Assembly: GCA_003232015.1 (NCBI GenBank)
Contig: QIKU01000184.1
Location: 1-6,556 of the forward strand
Reading direction: 5' to 3'
DNA length: 6,556 nucleotides
Origin: Gammaproteobacteria bacterium
Lineage (GTDB): Bacteria; Pseudomonadota; Gammaproteobacteria; UBA6429
The notes beneath the pieces were generated by a model. The model had not been told where the DNA came from, made no database searches, and saw only the letters and a list, made by a program, of their open reading frames with translations. The stretch's first letter is position 1. Every line of letters starts with the position of its first letter. This document shows, piece by piece, positions 5,738 to 6,556 of this stretch. The position numbers and the translations under genes are program-made.

Positions 5738-6556
5738 ATGGCAAAACAAATTAAAGCGGTCTCCCTTATTTCCGGCGGCCTCGACTCACTTCTTTCAACA
5801 AAACTGATCATTGAGCAGGGCGTCCACGTTGAAGGGATTAACTTTTTTACCGGCTTCTGTGTTGAAGGCCATACCCATGCCATTCGAAAAAAAGACAAAG
5901 CGAAGCCCAAACGTAATAATGCCTTATGGGTTGCCGAACAGCTTGGGATTAAATTACATATTATTGACGTGATTGAAGAATACAAGGATGTTTTGCTCAA
6001 CCCCAAGCATGGTTACGGCCAGAACATGAATCCCTGCCTGGACTGTAAAGGTTTTATGGTTAAAAAAGCACTTGAATGGATTAAAGAAAATAACTTTGAT
6101 TTTATTATAACCGGCGAAGTGATTGGCCAACGCCCCATGTCACAACGTAAAGATACCATGCCGGTTATTCAGCGCGAATCTGGCGCCGGTGATTTACTGG
6201 TTCGCCCATTATGTGCACAACATTTGCCGGCCACCTTGCCTGAACGAGAAGGCTGGCTTGATCGTGACAAGCTACTGGATTTTTCCGGCCGTACCCGCAA
6301 ACCACAGTTTGCGCTCGCCGAAGAATTTGGTTTTGAAGATTATGCAACACCCGCTGGTGGCTGTTGCTTTTTAACTGACAAATCTTACTCAGTTAAACTA
6401 GTCGACTTGTGGAAACATCGTGGCAACCGTGAATACGAACTCGATGACATCATGTTATTAAAAGTTGGCCGCCATATTCGCCCTAATGATAAATATAAAA
6501 TTATCGTGTCGCGTGAAGAAGGTGAAAATAAAATTTTAGAGGGTTATAAAAAACAA
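5738..6556 (+). CDS. PP-loop tRNA thiolase, MnmA-like with NFACT-R-like tail, 5' part
   Basis: The frame stays open from ATG 5738 to the window edge, giving 273 residues with the C-terminus missing. SGGLDS at 12-17 is the ATP-pyrophosphatase (PP-loop) motif that adenylates the target uridine. NPCLDCKGF at 98-106 aligns by eye with the MnmA segment 'NPDvLCNkeIKF', placing Cys103 at the first catalytic cysteine. GCCFLTD at 208-214 aligns with MnmA 'GICFIGE', placing Cys210 at the persulfide cysteine. Cys100 and Cys209 are additional; CXXC plus a later cysteine could instead hold an Fe-S cluster. The last 35 residues (LLKVGRHIRPND, IIVSREEGENKIL) resemble the NFACT-R RNA-binding domain known to be fused to ThiI/MnmA-like PP-loop proteins. 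The predicted role is 2- or 4-thiouridine formation in tRNA in the cytoplasm; the exact position is unknown. It is not the housekeeping MnmA, whose sequence motifs differ. The ribosome site is weak (ACAGG, 11 nt upstream), but there is no other in-frame ATG before the upstream stop at 5687. Confidence 0.82.
   Translation, partial: MAKQIKAVSLISGGLDSLLSTKLIIEQGVHVEGINFFTGFCVEGHTHAIRKKDKAKPKRNNALWVAEQLGIKLHIIDVIEEYKDVLLNPKHGYGQNMNPCLDCKGFMVKKALEWIKENNFDFIITGEVIGQRPMSQRKDTMPVIQRESGAGDLLVRPLCAQHLPATLPEREGWLDRDKLLDFSGRTRKPQFALAEEFGFEDYATPAGGCCFLTDKSYSVKLVDLWKHRGNREYELDDIMLLKVGRHIRPNDKYKIIVSREEGENKILEGYKKQ

Noticed and set aside
5698..6006. Reverse-strand open frame of 102 codons
   Set aside because: It lies entirely opposite the start of the PP-loop gene, whose SGGLDS and cysteine motifs prove the forward frame.
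6123..6374. Forward open frame of 83 codons in another frame
   Set aside because: It is inside the PP-loop gene, which continues uninterrupted through the region.

Overview
The window looks like chromosomal DNA of a free-living Gammaproteobacterium, possibly marine. This rests on compact genes, strong AGGAG-type ribosome binding sites, a DUF4124-type periplasmic protein (a domain common in that class), an outer-membrane barrel ending in an aromatic beta-signal, and a Tat-exported DUF1501 protein. No rRNA, tRNA, insertion sequence, integrase or CRISPR array was seen. The genus cannot be told from this sequence.

Layout. Bases 1-1092 (+) hold the 3' part of a large exported cytochrome-like protein of the planctomycete PSD1 type (DUF1588/DUF1585-like, one CXXCH). 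Twelve bases later comes a Tat-exported DUF1501 protein (1105-2391, +); the two form an operon. A reverse-strand pair meets it tail to tail with a 23-bp overlap: a small cytoplasmic alpha/beta hydrolase (2369-3004, GTG start) and, upstream of it, an AT-rich, lysine-rich DUF4124 protein (3062-3949). A divergent intergenic region (3950-4076) separates these from a 200-residue helical conserved-type hypothetical protein (4077-4679, +). A predicted outer-membrane beta-barrel follows (4746-5585, +, TTG start). The window ends inside a PP-loop, MnmA-like tRNA thiolase with an NFACT-R-like tail (5738 to the window end, +), which has its own extended -10 promoter.

The most striking element is a perfect 16-bp inverted repeat with a 4-nt loop (4701-4736) directly before the barrel gene. 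Its right arm carries the Shine-Dalgarno sequence and its left arm is a complementary CUCCU. If transcribed, it would hide the ribosome binding site of a gene that also uses a weak TTG start. This points to conditional translation, for example an RNA thermometer or a protein- or sRNA-controlled switch. A DNA operator is the main alternative.

Apart from the PSD1/DUF1501 pair there is no obvious pathway linking the genes. The hydrolase and DUF4124 genes may share a transcript. The 200-residue gene and the barrel gene may also do so, with the hairpin uncoupling their translation.
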